Source: JAXMHN01 sp964578605
GTDB taxonomy: Bacteria; Verrucomicrobiota; Verrucomicrobiia; Limisphaerales; SIBE01
Direction of reading: 5' to 3'
Assembly (NCBI GenBank): GCA_964578605.1
Contig: CAZODO010000020.1
Coordinates: 1-64,000 of the forward strand
DNA length: 64,000 nucleotides
Part shown: in pieces, positions 7,454 through 15,404 of the stretch
How positions within the stretch are numbered: position 1 is the first letter of the stretch
Layout of the letters: each line of letters begins with the position of its first letter
Notes under the pieces: model-generated
Databases searched by the model: none
The model's input: only the letters and a program-made list of their open reading frames with translations
What the model was told of the DNA's origin: nothing
Position numbers and translations under genes: made by a program

Positions 7454-10168
7454 ATGATCATTAAGAGTGCCTTTCTGAAATTGGCCATGTTCGCCGTCGG
7501 CGCCAGCGCCTTGACTCTTATCAGCATCCACGCAGCCGATGTGCCCGCGCCTTCGGCGGCCCCGGCGCGGGCCAATTACACACGTCCCTTCGAGCCGCCG
7601 ACGCGCCCCGCGTTCCTCCCGCTGCCCCCTGGCGCGGTCGAACCGGCGGGCTGGCTGCGCGATTGGTGCCTGGCAGCGCGCGACGGGTTCACCGGGCACA
7701 TGGACGAGTATGACGATGAATTCAAGCGGGCCTGGGCTTCGGACCACCGGATGACCGGCGAGGGGCTCTTCTGGTACAAAGGCGCCTGGCCTTATGAAGG
7801 GGGCGGTTATTGGTTCGATGGGCTTGCCCGCCTCGGGTTTGCCCTGCATGACCCGGCGCTGATCGAGCAAGCCAAACACCGGCTTTACGCCGTGGCCGAC
7901 CACATGAACACCGACGGTTTGCTCTTCCTCTGGTGGCTTGACCGTAACAATCCCGACGACCGGAAGGCGGTGGCCGCCGCTTTGGAAGGTTGGCCCCTCT
8001 GGGCGTGCGGTCTGCTCGGACGCGCCATGACTGGGTTCTACGCCGGCTCCGGGGATCCGCACATTCTGCAAGCGCTCGTGAAAGCGTACGGCTCGGATCC
8101 GGAATGCCTGCGGTCGATCACGGGCAGCGTGTCCAATCCATGGCCGGCGTTCGACACCTACACCTGGACGGGCCACCCTGGTGTCGCGGCGGCGTTGGAC
8201 GCCATGTTCAAGAAAGAAGGAGGGGCGCTCTTGCCGGGCCTAAGCCGTTACCGCACGGCACCGGACCTGACACCGGGCGCCAGTGTGGAGAACGAACACG
8301 TGGTCGGGTTCATCGAAAGCACCACGCCGTGGGCAGTGGGCTATTTATGGACTGGCGATGCGCGATATCTGCGGGCGGCTGTCGGCTGGCAGGATCTCCT
8401 GGAGCGCATCGCCATGCAGCCTTATGGCGTGCCGGTCTCCGACGAATGGTATGGTCCCACGGGCGCTTTCCGCGGGAGCGAAACCTGCGACGTGGCCGGA
8501 TATATCTGGAGCCAAGTGAGCCTGCTCTTCGTGACGGGCGAAGGCCGGATGGGGGACCGGGCGGAGCGGGCGTTCTTCAACGCCGGGCCGGCCACCGTGT
8601 CGCGCGATTACAGCAGGCATGTCTATTTCCAGAGCCCGAACCGCTTTGCCAATGGCTCTCCCGATTTCCCGCATGGCCCCAGGGCTGGGGGCGGCTCTTA
8701 TCAGCGGAAACATAGCCCGCTCTGCTGCACAGCCGCGCTTAACCGCATCGTGCCCTGGTATGTGACGCATATGTGGATGGCAACCTACGACAATGGCCTG
8801 GCCGCCACGTGCTATGGTCCGTGCAACGTGACCGCCTTCGCGGCCGATCGCGTTCCCGTGAGGCTTGCTTGCAAGACCGATTATCCCTTCAACGAGACGA
8901 TCGAGATTGCGGTCGAACCAGCGCGCAACGCCGCGTTTCCGATCGACTTCCGGATCCCGGGTTGGTGCGCGGCCCCCGAGTTGAGCGTGAACGGCGCCGC
9001 CACCGCGGTTCAGCCGGACGCCCGGCGTTTCACGCGCGTGAATCGGACGTGGAAACCGGGCGACACGGTCCGTTTGCGTTTCCCCATGACGCCGGCCGTG
9101 CTGGCGGGACGCGACGCTGCGTCCGGGGCGCCTTACGACGGCGCGCATCGGGCCACGCGGGTGACGATTCCGGAGGAAGGCAGCACGCGGGGTGTTCCTT
9201 ACGCCACTGTTTCTTACGGCCCGTTGCTCTTTGCGCTGCCGATTCCCGATACCGTCGACGCCAATACGCCGGATCCATCGGCACGGTGGCGCTACGCCCT
9301 CGATGTCCAAGAGCCCGGCCTTCTGGTGGAACGTGCCGCGATGCCTCCGCGATGGGATTGGCCGTTGCGTTCGCCCCTCACGCTGCGCGCCAACGTGGTT
9401 GAAATTCCCTGGAACCCGGACCCGAAAGCGCCCCGCCTGCCTATCTTCCCGGCCGCCCGGCCAGGTCCGGCCCAGTCCGTGACGCTTATCCCGTATGGCT
9501 GCACGAAGTTCCGGATCTCGATGTTCCCGGTCACGGCGGAGCCGGAGGTCAAGCCCGCCGCCATCCGCAGGATCTTGTTTCTGGGCAACAGCATCACCTT
9601 GCACGGGCCGAAGGCGGACATCGGCTGGACGGGGAATTGGGGCATGGCGGCCAGTGTGGAAGACAAAGACTACGTCCATCTCGTCACCCGCGCCCTCGCT
9701 CAACATACCGGGGCTACGCCTCAGATCCAGGTCAGGAACATCGCGGATTTCGAGCGCAACTACGCGAGCTACGACGTGGATGGCCAACTGCGGGATCTCT
9801 TTGCGTTCGACCCCGACCTGGTAATCCTGGCCATTGGTGAGAACGTGCCGACGCTGAGCTCCGAAGTGGAAAAAGCCCAATTCAAAGCCGGGGTCATCGA
9901 TATTCTCAGGTGCGCCCACGCCAAACGCCGTCCGCGCGTCGTGGTCCGAAGCTGTTTCTGGCCGGACGCCGCCAAAGACGAAATGCTCAGGCAGGCGTGC
10001 GAGGAAGCCGGCGGCCTCTTTGTCGACGCCGGCCCGATCGGCCGTGATCCCGCCAACGCCGCCCGCTCGGAACGATCGTTTGCACACGAAGGCGTCGCTG
10101 GGCACCCGGGTGACAGGGGGATGCAAGCCTTGGCCGACGCCATCGTCCGCGCCGTCCTGCAACGCTAG
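7454..10168 (+). CDS. GH127-like glycosidase fused to SGNH hydrolase
   Basis: 904 residues from the ATG at 7454, giving a signal peptide (IIKSAFLKLAMFAVGASALTL). The larger part, about residues 40-690, resembles the DUF1680/GH127 family (beta-L-arabinofuranosidase type): it opens with PLPPGAVEPAGWLRDW, and has the typical middle block around CCTAALNRIVPWYVTHMW with the family CC pair. From about residue 705 a separate SGNH/GDSL-like esterase domain begins: block I is GNSITLHGP (GNS instead of GDS), block III is near LAIGEN, and a GHPGDRGM segment supplies the histidine of block V. The asparagine-for-aspartate change in block I is normal in SGNH subfamilies. The likely role is extracytoplasmic removal of arabinofuranosyl-type residues and esters from a glycan. 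GH127 membership rests on pattern recognition. Confidence 0.8.
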   Translation: MIIKSAFLKLAMFAVGASALTLISIHAADVPAPSAAPARANYTRPFEPPTRPAFLPLPPGAVEPAGWLRDWCLAARDGFTGHMDEYDDEFKRAWASDHRMTGEGLFWYKGAWPYEGGGYWFDGLARLGFALHDPALIEQAKHRLYAVADHMNTDGLLFLWWLDRNNPDDRKAVAAALEGWPLWACGLLGRAMTGFYAGSGDPHILQALVKAYGSDPECLRSITGSVSNPWPAFDTYTWTGHPGVAAALDAMFKKEGGALLPGLSRYRTAPDLTPGASVENEHVVGFIESTTPWAVGYLWTGDARYLRAAVGWQDLLERIAMQPYGVPVSDEWYGPTGAFRGSETCDVAGYIWSQVSLLFVTGEGRMGDRAERAFFNAGPATVSRDYSRHVYFQSPNRFANGSPDFPHGPRAGGGSYQRKHSPLCCTAALNRIVPWYVTHMWMATYDNGLAATCYGPCNVTAFAADRVPVRLACKTDYPFNETIEIAVEPARNAAFPIDFRIPGWCAAPELSVNGAATAVQPDARRFTRVNRTWKPGDTVRLRFPMTPAVLAGRDAASGAPYDGAHRATRVTIPEEGSTRGVPYATVSYGPLLFALPIPDTVDANTPDPSARWRYALDVQEPGLLVERAAMPPRWDWPLRSPLTLRANVVEIPWNPDPKAPRLPIFPAARPGPAQSVTLIPYGCTKFRISMFPVTAEPEVKPAAIRRILFLGNSITLHGPKADIGWTGNWGMAASVEDKDYVHLVTRALAQHTGATPQIQVRNIADFERNYASYDVDGQLRDLFAFDPDLVILAIGENVPTLSSEVEKAQFKAGVIDILRCAHAKRRPRVVVRSCFWPDAAKDEMLRQACEEAGGLFVDAGPIGRDPANAARSERSFAHEGVAGHPGDRGMQALADAIVRAVLQR

Positions 10169-10195
10169 CCTGGTGACTTCGCCGGCAGGGCCAAC

Positions 10196-11020
10196 CTACT
10201 TGCGGTAGGTTGCCCGCTCCGAGACCCAGACGAAATCTCGCCGGTCCGTCCCGGTGGGAACCGGCCAATTTGGATAATGCGCCTGTTTGGTGGTGCTGAC
10301 CATCCAGCGCTTGATTTCCGAATGCCCATCGGCGAAGGCGAAACCCGCCGCGCCGTTGTGGTAGGAAGCGGGCATATCGCTCCACAACCTTCCTGCCGGT
10401 CCGTCATTGCAGAAGACATACCAGCCGTCGTTGATGAAGTCAGGATGCTCGTCGAGGAACACGAAGATGGACGATGGATTGGGGATCGCGGAAAGCTTGA
10501 TGAACTGAGCCCAACCGGAAACCACCGGCGTGCCTGCTTTGTCGTACGGCCCGACGAACGCGTTCATGGAAACACTTCGCACCCGCGGATAGGACTGCCC
10601 GTTCGCCTGCTTCTTGCTCATGCTCTTGTCGGCGGGGCAATGGTAAACAGCGACGCTTTTCCCAACATACTGCGCCAGCAAGCCCTGCTGGAGGTAGAGA
10701 GTATTCGTATCCTCCTGCGGGCTGTAACCCATCACGTTCGCCACCCAGTTATTCGTGCGGCCGGATTGCGTGAGTTCGGCGGTCGTGTTGACGACGAGAC
10801 GATCGTCATTCTCGTCGGGATACATCAACCAGGCCAGGCCCAGTTGCTTGGTGTTGTTCATGCACGCGATGCCTTGCCCCTTCTGCTTGGCCTTCGCCAG
10901 CGCCGGCAGCAGCATCCCCGCAAGGATCGCGATGATGGCAATCACCACCAGGAGTTCGATCAGCGTGAAGGCGCACCGCTCTTCGCTGACGGCTTTGGAA
11001 GGAATCCAGAGTTCTTGCAT
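10196..11020 (-). CDS. DUF1559-type pseudopilin-like protein
   Basis: 274 residues. The N-terminus carries a type IV prepilin/pseudopilin methylation signal (FTLIELLVVIAIIAILAGMLLPALAKAK, residues about 18-45) with the conserved glutamate at position 5 of the hydrophobic helix. The C-terminus has the H-X9-DG motif (HNGAAGFAFADGH) diagnostic of this large family in Planctomycetes and Verrucomicrobia. Such proteins are processed by a prepilin peptidase and anchored or assembled at the inner membrane; their function is mostly unknown. No type II secretion or pilus gene is adjacent, so it is an orphan. The start is the ATG at 11020; it is convergent with the glycosidase gene (27-bp gap). Confidence 0.85.
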   Translation of the reverse strand: MQELWIPSKAVSEERCAFTLIELLVVIAIIAILAGMLLPALAKAKQKGQGIACMNNTKQLGLAWLMYPDENDDRLVVNTTAELTQSGRTNNWVANVMGYSPQEDTNTLYLQQGLLAQYVGKSVAVYHCPADKSMSKKQANGQSYPRVRSVSMNAFVGPYDKAGTPVVSGWAQFIKLSAIPNPSSIFVFLDEHPDFINDGWYVFCNDGPAGRLWSDMPASYHNGAAGFAFADGHSEIKRWMVSTTKQAHYPNWPVPTGTDRRDFVWVSERATYRK

Positions 11021-11265
11021 GGGCCTTCGACCTCTATGGGCGTCTGATCGTTTTCAACAAGTTACACCGAATGAGCGGCGACGATCGGCGCGCCACCGTT
11101 CAACCGGCCACAGAAGCTTCTACTCCCGGACATCAAGGCGAGCAAACCCTTTTGAACCAAACGGTGGGTTTACCGTCATGAAGGATGGCAATGCTGGCGT
11201 ACGGACGGGGCTACTGACATCGGCACGTCTATCAGCTAGTCTTTGCGGCAGAGCTATTTGCGAGT

Positions 11266-11284
11266 CTGTGCGCAAATTGCGCAC
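11266..11284. repeat. 19-bp near-palindrome, second copy at 59655
   Basis: CTGTGCGCAAATTGCGCAC occurs here and, exactly, on the opposite strand at 59655-59673. Its core GTGCGCAAATTGCGCAC is a palindrome apart from its central base, and it is followed here by another TTGCGCAC. It lies in the 342-bp stretch 11021-11362 between the pseudopilin start and the decayed VPDSG-CTERM gene, where I see no gene or convincing promoter. It could be a regulator-binding site or the end of a mobile sequence. Confidence 0.55.
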
Positions 11285-11362
11285 TTGCGCACACCGCCAC
11301 CCCGACGCACCCGGGCGACTCTTGACCCTCTTGAGATGTGAGCCCTTAACGACGCGCGTGGG

Positions 11363-11803
11363 TTATGCCGAGCGACGTTGCGCTTGGAACCCCTGGCGCA
11401 CCTTTTCGCTTCGGCAGGCCAGCAACAGGACCAGGGTCGCCAAACCCCAGAGACCAGGTCCCGAATCCGGAACGGTGTTCGTGGCGGTATCGATTTGAGC
11501 GACACCTGTCAGGGCCGCGATATCGCCGCCGCCGGACAAGCCAAACAGAGCTGAGACGGTCAGGAATGTCCAAGGGCCATTTGGACCCGTGGTTGGGCCG
11601 GCAGTGTACGGCCCGTAAGCATAGACCGAACCGGGTCTGCTCGCAGGCGCGGAGAACGCCGGTCCCACATCCACGCCCATCGGTGTCGAGGGAAAACCGG
11701 CGGAACTGGTCTGCAGATGTGATCCAGTGGGCGTGAGAGCGACTCCGTCACCTGTAGTGGACCTGGTGTTCGGAGCGCCGCTTTGAAAGCTCTGAAAGGG
11801 GCT
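11363..11803 (-). pseudogene. 5'-truncated VPDSG-CTERM protein remnant
   Basis: The reading frame is open from 11803 down to the stop at 11363, but has no plausible start codon near its 5' end; the first ATG (11680) would give only 105 residues. The C-terminus is a textbook VPDSG-CTERM sorting tail: VPDSG, a hydrophobic helix (LWGLATLVLLLAC), then a basic tail (RSEKVRQGFQAQRR). Such tails direct exported proteins to an exosortase-like system. The upstream, Ser/Thr/Gly-rich part reads in the same frame as the VOC gene and begins right after that gene's TGA at 11804. I interpret it as the 3' end of a surface-protein gene whose 5' end was lost at a junction near 11804. An in-frame non-ATG start is the alternative. 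Confidence 0.6.
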
Positions 11804-12232
11804 TCACTCTTCGCCATTCTGTGGCTTTTCGCCTGGATTGAACCGTGTGACTTCGACAGGCCGCTCGACAAGGTGCCAGAGGTTTCCTTCGGGATCCTTG
11901 AAGAAGAGCACGCGGCCACCCCCGCCCGCCGGTTTGATCACCGGCTCGAACGCCACCCCTTTCGCCGCAAGGGCGTCGCGGGCCGCCTCGATGGAATCGA
12001 CGCGCAAGGCCAAGTGCCGCCATCCAGCAAGATCGTTCGTGGGCGCCCGCTCGGGATACGAACCCGCGGTGTAAATCTCGATCAGAAGACCGCCGGGAAG
12101 GCGGACGAAAAAGGCGGGCGGAGTTTTCCCATCCGAGAAGACCAGGACCCCGTCGAGGCAATGGAGGCACCACTTCATCAGAGCGGCGGAGTCATGGGCG
12201 GCCAAACCGAGATGTTCCACGGCGAAGTTCAT
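11804..12232 (-). CDS. VOC (glyoxalase/bleomycin-resistance-like) protein
   Basis: 142 residues from the ATG at 12232 (NFAVEHLGLAAHD). Two beta-alpha-beta-beta-beta modules of the vicinal oxygen chelate fold are recognisable: the first around residues 1-55 (EHLG, then FVRLPGGLLIEIYTAG), the second around 65-125 (GWRHLALRVDSIEAARDALAAKG, then VLFFKDPEGNLWHLVER). Candidate metal ligands are His in VEHLG, Glu in LIEIY, His in WRHLAL and Glu in HLVER, so a metal-dependent lyase, isomerase or dioxygenase is possible; the substrate is unknown. An upstream extension of the frame to 12394 was rejected because the fold begins at residue 1 of the shorter form. Its stop lies exactly at the junction with the truncated VPDSG-CTERM frame. 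Confidence 0.8.
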   Translation of the reverse strand: MNFAVEHLGLAAHDSAALMKWCLHCLDGVLVFSDGKTPPAFFVRLPGGLLIEIYTAGSYPERAPTNDLAGWRHLALRVDSIEAARDALAAKGVAFEPVIKPAGGGGRVLFFKDPEGNLWHLVERPVEVTRFNPGEKPQNGEE

Positions 12233-12450
12233 GGATGCAATAGACCCGAAGCAAGGCCGCCGGCGAAGCATAATCGCGGGTGGGAAGCCAAACGCCGCTG
12301 AGAGCGGCCGTGGATCGGGGTGCAATGCAGTGACAGCCGGGAAAAGCCGCTTGCAAAGGGGGGGCTCCGAGAGGGAAACGACCACAAGAGTCAAGTGCCC
12401 AGCCAGATCAGAGATATCTATAAAAGATGCTTGCTAATAGGTTGATTTAT

Positions 12451-12512
12451 TTCTGGTTATGTCAAGCATATAGCAACCATATAGCAACCATATGGTAACA
12501 TGCTATCCAGAA
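12451..12512. repeat. 11-bp tandem-repeat element A
   Basis: Three 11-bp units at 12467-12477, 12478-12488 and 12489-12499 (CATATAGCAAC, CATATAGCAAC, CATATGGTAAC) lie between the inverted ends TTCTGG (12451) and CCAGAA (12507). A related element with the reverse-complement unit sits at 35335-35373; the two share the exact 16-mer TATAGCAACCATATAG. It lies in the 406-bp gap between the divergent VOC and AraC genes, about 130 bp ahead of the AraC start; the rest of the gap is AT-rich and shows no further feature. Confidence 0.7.
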
Positions 12513-12638
12513 CGAGACGCCAGGGTGTTCGCTTAGTAGGGTTAAGTGAATCCCTTATTTGTGGTAAGGTCTTTTGTGCAATCCGGTATGTCGCCCGGGC
12601 CAATTGATAAGATCAACCCGGGTCTTTAAAGTCCGCCC

Positions 12639-13679
12639 ATGCGATATGCTAACCGAGAGCGGACGGGAACCGGGGACGGTGCCCCGGGCGTCGGATCCGC
12701 CGCAGACCCCGGTCATCCGCAGGAACTCTTGGTCGTTGTTCCCCCCCCGGGCGAGAATGCGATCCGCGTTTCGGCCCTCGGCAATGCCGAACCTCCCGAC
12801 CAGGGGCGCAGTCTCCTGGCAACCCTCGCCGCGTCCAAGCTTTACCGCGAGTACGAACGGGCTTTCATCGATGCGATTGGCGTCCCGCTCACCCTGCGGG
12901 CGGTCGAGTCGTGGCAACTGCCCTATCATGGCAAGCGGGGGGAAAACCCCTTTTGCGCCCAGCTTGCGGGGAAGAGCCGTTCGTGCGCTGCGTGCCTTCG
13001 CACGACGCAGCGCCTCTCGCGGATCGCCATGACCCAGCCCGCCACGGTGACGTGCGCCAGCGGGTTGTCAGAAACGGCGGTGCCCATTCGCGTGGGCGAA
13101 CGGCTGATTGGGTATCTTCAAACGGGCCAGGTTTTCGCGAAACCGCCCACAGAGGCCCTGTTCGAACGCACGGCGAGTTTGCTCCAGCAATGGGATGTGG
13201 ACGTGAAAAAGCCGGCGTTGCGCGACGCGTTCTTCAAGACCCGGACGTTGACGCCGGCGCAGCACCAGTCCGTCATCACCATGCTGACGGTGTTTGGGCA
13301 GCACCTGTCCATGGTCGGCGATCAGATTGCGGTATGGAAGGTCAATTCGGAGCCGCCGGTGATCACGCGGGCGCGCAGCTACATCTTTGAGCACCAGAGC
13401 GAAGACCTTTCCTTGGGCCAGGTCGCCAAAGCCGTCAATGCGAGCAGCTTCTATTTCTGCAAGCTTTTCCGGAAATCGACGGGCGTGAATTTCATCGATT
13501 ACATCTCTCAGCTTCGGATTGAGAAAGCGAAAAACCTGCTGCTGAATCCGAACTGCCTGATTAGCGAGATTGCGTTTGAAGTGGGGTTCCAGTCGTTGAC
13601 CCATTTCAACCGGGTGTTCAAGCGGATGGTGGGGCTATCGCCTTCGAAGTACCGGGCGCAATTGCCAGCCGACGGCTAG
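12639..13679 (+). CDS. AraC-family regulator with PocR-like sensor domain
   Basis: 346 residues. Residues about 55-175 resemble the PocR sensory domain: a cysteine-containing stretch (NPFCAQLAGKSRSCAACLRTTQRL), then TCASGLSETAVPIRVGERLIGYLQTGQVF, which typically binds a small ligand. Residues about 240-345 are the AraC DNA-binding domain with two HTH motifs (LSLGQVAKAVNASSFYFCKLFRKSTGVNFIDY and ISEIAFEVGFQSLTHFNRVFKRMVGLSPSKYR). It should activate or repress transcription in response to a metabolite. The first 50 residues are low-complexity, and an internal start is possible because the ATG at 12639 has only a weak ribosome-binding site. The target is unknown; the neighbouring exported glycosidases are one possibility. 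Confidence 0.85.
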   Translation: MRYANRERTGTGDGAPGVGSAADPGHPQELLVVVPPPGENAIRVSALGNAEPPDQGRSLLATLAASKLYREYERAFIDAIGVPLTLRAVESWQLPYHGKRGENPFCAQLAGKSRSCAACLRTTQRLSRIAMTQPATVTCASGLSETAVPIRVGERLIGYLQTGQVFAKPPTEALFERTASLLQQWDVDVKKPALRDAFFKTRTLTPAQHQSVITMLTVFGQHLSMVGDQIAVWKVNSEPPVITRARSYIFEHQSEDLSLGQVAKAVNASSFYFCKLFRKSTGVNFIDYISQLRIEKAKNLLLNPNCLISEIAFEVGFQSLTHFNRVFKRMVGLSPSKYRAQLPADG

Positions 13680-13704
13680 GGGCAGGAGAGTTTACGCGAG
13701 CGCA

Positions 13705-13723
13705 CGGCAGCGTTCGGCTGCCG
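13705..13723. terminator. Hairpin between convergent genes
   Basis: CGGCAGC and GCTGCCG form a perfect 7-bp stem with a 5-base loop, in the 61-bp gap between the ends of the convergent AraC and glycosyltransferase genes. It has no T-tract, so it may terminate inefficiently or only protect 3' ends. Confidence 0.45.
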
Positions 13724-13740
13724 GTCACGGGTCCCGGAGC

Positions 13741-14742
13741 TCAACGCGCGGGTTCGTCATCGCGCGGCATCCTGAGCAGGGCGGCCAATACCGTGTGCAC
13801 ATCCAGTTGCCCCAAGCCCGACGAGTGCGAGAGCAGCTGGAACCGGTCGCTGCGCGGCCGCCAGATTTCCTGCCGGGTATCGCCCCAGAGAACCAGTCCG
13901 CGCAGACCCACTGCGGCGGCGAGGTGCGAAATCCCCGAATCGTGCCCGAGATAGATCGAGCATTGGCTTAACCACCGCGCGAGCTGGGGCAGGGGGAGAT
14001 TTTGGGCGACCCGGACGCGGTCGCGAGGCAGGGCAGCCGCGAGGCGGATCGGCCGTTCCCCCTCGGCTTCGCCCCCGATCAGGAGGAAACGGAACGACGT
14101 TTCGGCCGCCAGTTGAGTGATCAGTTCCTGCCAATGAGGTTCCGGCCAGTTCTTGCGTTCGCTCCCGCTGCCCGGGTGCAGAGCGATCCAGCCGCCGTCG
14201 GCCGAGGACTGTTCGCCTGCCAAAAGCTCGAGGGAAGGCGCGCCGTTCGCCGGAAAACCGGGTTCGGCGAGTGCCACCGCCGACGGATCGAGCCGGGGGA
14301 TGGGGTCGGCATCGAAGATCGCCAAATGGACGAGCGGGCGCAGAAACACTTCGGTGGCGTGGATCGACCCGGTTTCGTCCGGGCGATGGGGACCGGCGAT
14401 GAACTGCGCTTTCGAACAGCGATCGACATTCTCCCGGAAGATCAGGTCGGGGTCGAACAGGTAGCTGATGATCAGGTCGAAACCCGCAAAGAAAGCGGCC
14501 AGCTCGGTCGGGAGCCGGCCACGTTTGGCGAAAAAGCTGGCCATGGGCCGGGCGTCGATGGATTGCGCGTCGTCCACAAGCCCACCTGCCAGCGCCAGGG
14601 GCGCGACGCGCGGATAGGTCAGCAGCTCCCGGCGCGTCTCCGGAAAGCGCTCCCGCAACGCGGACAACACCGGGAGCGTCAGGATGAAATCGCCGATCGC
14701 GCCGCCGCGGATGATGAGGATTTTTCCGCGAGACGAAGGCAC
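13741..14742 (-). CDS. GT9 (heptosyltransferase-like) glycosyltransferase
   Basis: 333 residues of the ADP-heptose:LPS heptosyltransferase-like family. The N-terminus has the family signature (KILIIRGGAIGDFILTLPVLSALRERFP); the C-terminal half carries the nucleotide-sugar-binding signature (ALHPGSGSERKNWP, then YLGHDSGISHLAAAVGLRGLVLWG). It would transfer a heptose or similar sugar to lipopolysaccharide core or another glycan on the cytoplasmic side. The start codon appears to be GTG at 14742; no in-frame ATG lies close upstream. It is the last gene of a likely minus-strand operon: the membrane-protein gene ends 22 bp before it and MiaB lies upstream of that. Confidence 0.88.
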   Translation of the reverse strand: MPSSRGKILIIRGGAIGDFILTLPVLSALRERFPETRRELLTYPRVAPLALAGGLVDDAQSIDARPMASFFAKRGRLPTELAAFFAGFDLIISYLFDPDLIFRENVDRCSKAQFIAGPHRPDETGSIHATEVFLRPLVHLAIFDADPIPRLDPSAVALAEPGFPANGAPSLELLAGEQSSADGGWIALHPGSGSERKNWPEPHWQELITQLAAETSFRFLLIGGEAEGERPIRLAAALPRDRVRVAQNLPLPQLARWLSQCSIYLGHDSGISHLAAAVGLRGLVLWGDTRQEIWRPRSDRFQLLSHSSGLGQLDVHTVLAALLRMPRDDEPAR

Positions 14743-14764
14743 GATGACAGCAAGGGATGGGGCG

Positions 14765-15382
14765 TTAGCGCGCGGGTTCGGCGGAAGCGGCGTTTGGCAG
14801 GGGAATGCCCAATTGGGGGACCTGGGCCTGGAGTTCGCCTGCCCGAAAGACCGTCAAGCCCAACACCAGGATTAGAACTCCGACAGCCAGGCGGAGAGCA
14901 CTGGCCAGGCGGACACGCTTTTCCGTGGCGGTGGTCCACTGGATGATGTCCCGCAGGCGCCAGGGGGAGATGGTGAACCACATGCCTGCGAAGATCCAGA
15001 CGTAGGCCAGGGTCGAGATCACCAGCCGCCATTGGGAATCGTGCCACCGGGCCGTGTCCAGCATCAGCTTGGCCAGGAGGAGCAAGACAATCGCCAGGCC
15101 GCGCACGGCGAGGAAATCCCGCACGAAGATGCAGGTCAGGAGGCCCACCGCGCCGAAACCCAGGAGCATCAGCTTTTTGTAGGCCGCAAAATCCGAAATG
15201 GATTCGTTGCTGACATTCCAAAGGAACCAGACCGTGGCCAAGCCCATTAAGAGGTAGCCCCAGGTGAGGGACCGCGGAAACTTGCGCGCCGCCGCCGCGA
15301 AAGCGGATGGCTTTAGAAGCGCGAAGATCTGGGGTGCGGAAAAAGCGAGCCCCAAAAGGACAGCCAAAGTCGAGAGTCTCAT
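14765..15382 (-). CDS. Multi-pass membrane protein, unknown function
   Basis: 205 residues from the ATG at 15382 (RLSTLAVLLGLAFSAPQ). About five or six hydrophobic helices are visible (TLAVLLGLAFSAPQIFALL, LTWGYLLMGLATVWFLW, LMLLGFGAVGLLTCIFV, GLAIVLLLLAKLML, LVISTLAYVWIFAGMWF, LRLAVGVLILVLGLTVF). I do not recognise a characterised family. It lies 22 bp after MiaB and 22 bp before the GT9 gene; the tight spacing suggests a shared transcript and perhaps a role in envelope biogenesis with the glycosyltransferase. Confidence 0.75.
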   Translation of the reverse strand: MRLSTLAVLLGLAFSAPQIFALLKPSAFAAAARKFPRSLTWGYLLMGLATVWFLWNVSNESISDFAAYKKLMLLGFGAVGLLTCIFVRDFLAVRGLAIVLLLLAKLMLDTARWHDSQWRLVISTLAYVWIFAGMWFTISPWRLRDIIQWTTATEKRVRLASALRLAVGVLILVLGLTVFRAGELQAQVPQLGIPLPNAASAEPAR

Positions 15383-15404
15383 GTCAAAATCTGCGGTCGG
15401 CGCG

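Noticed and set aside
8345..10162. 605-codon minus-strand frame opposite the GH127-SGNH gene
   Set aside because: Shadow frame; Arg/Gly-rich without domains.
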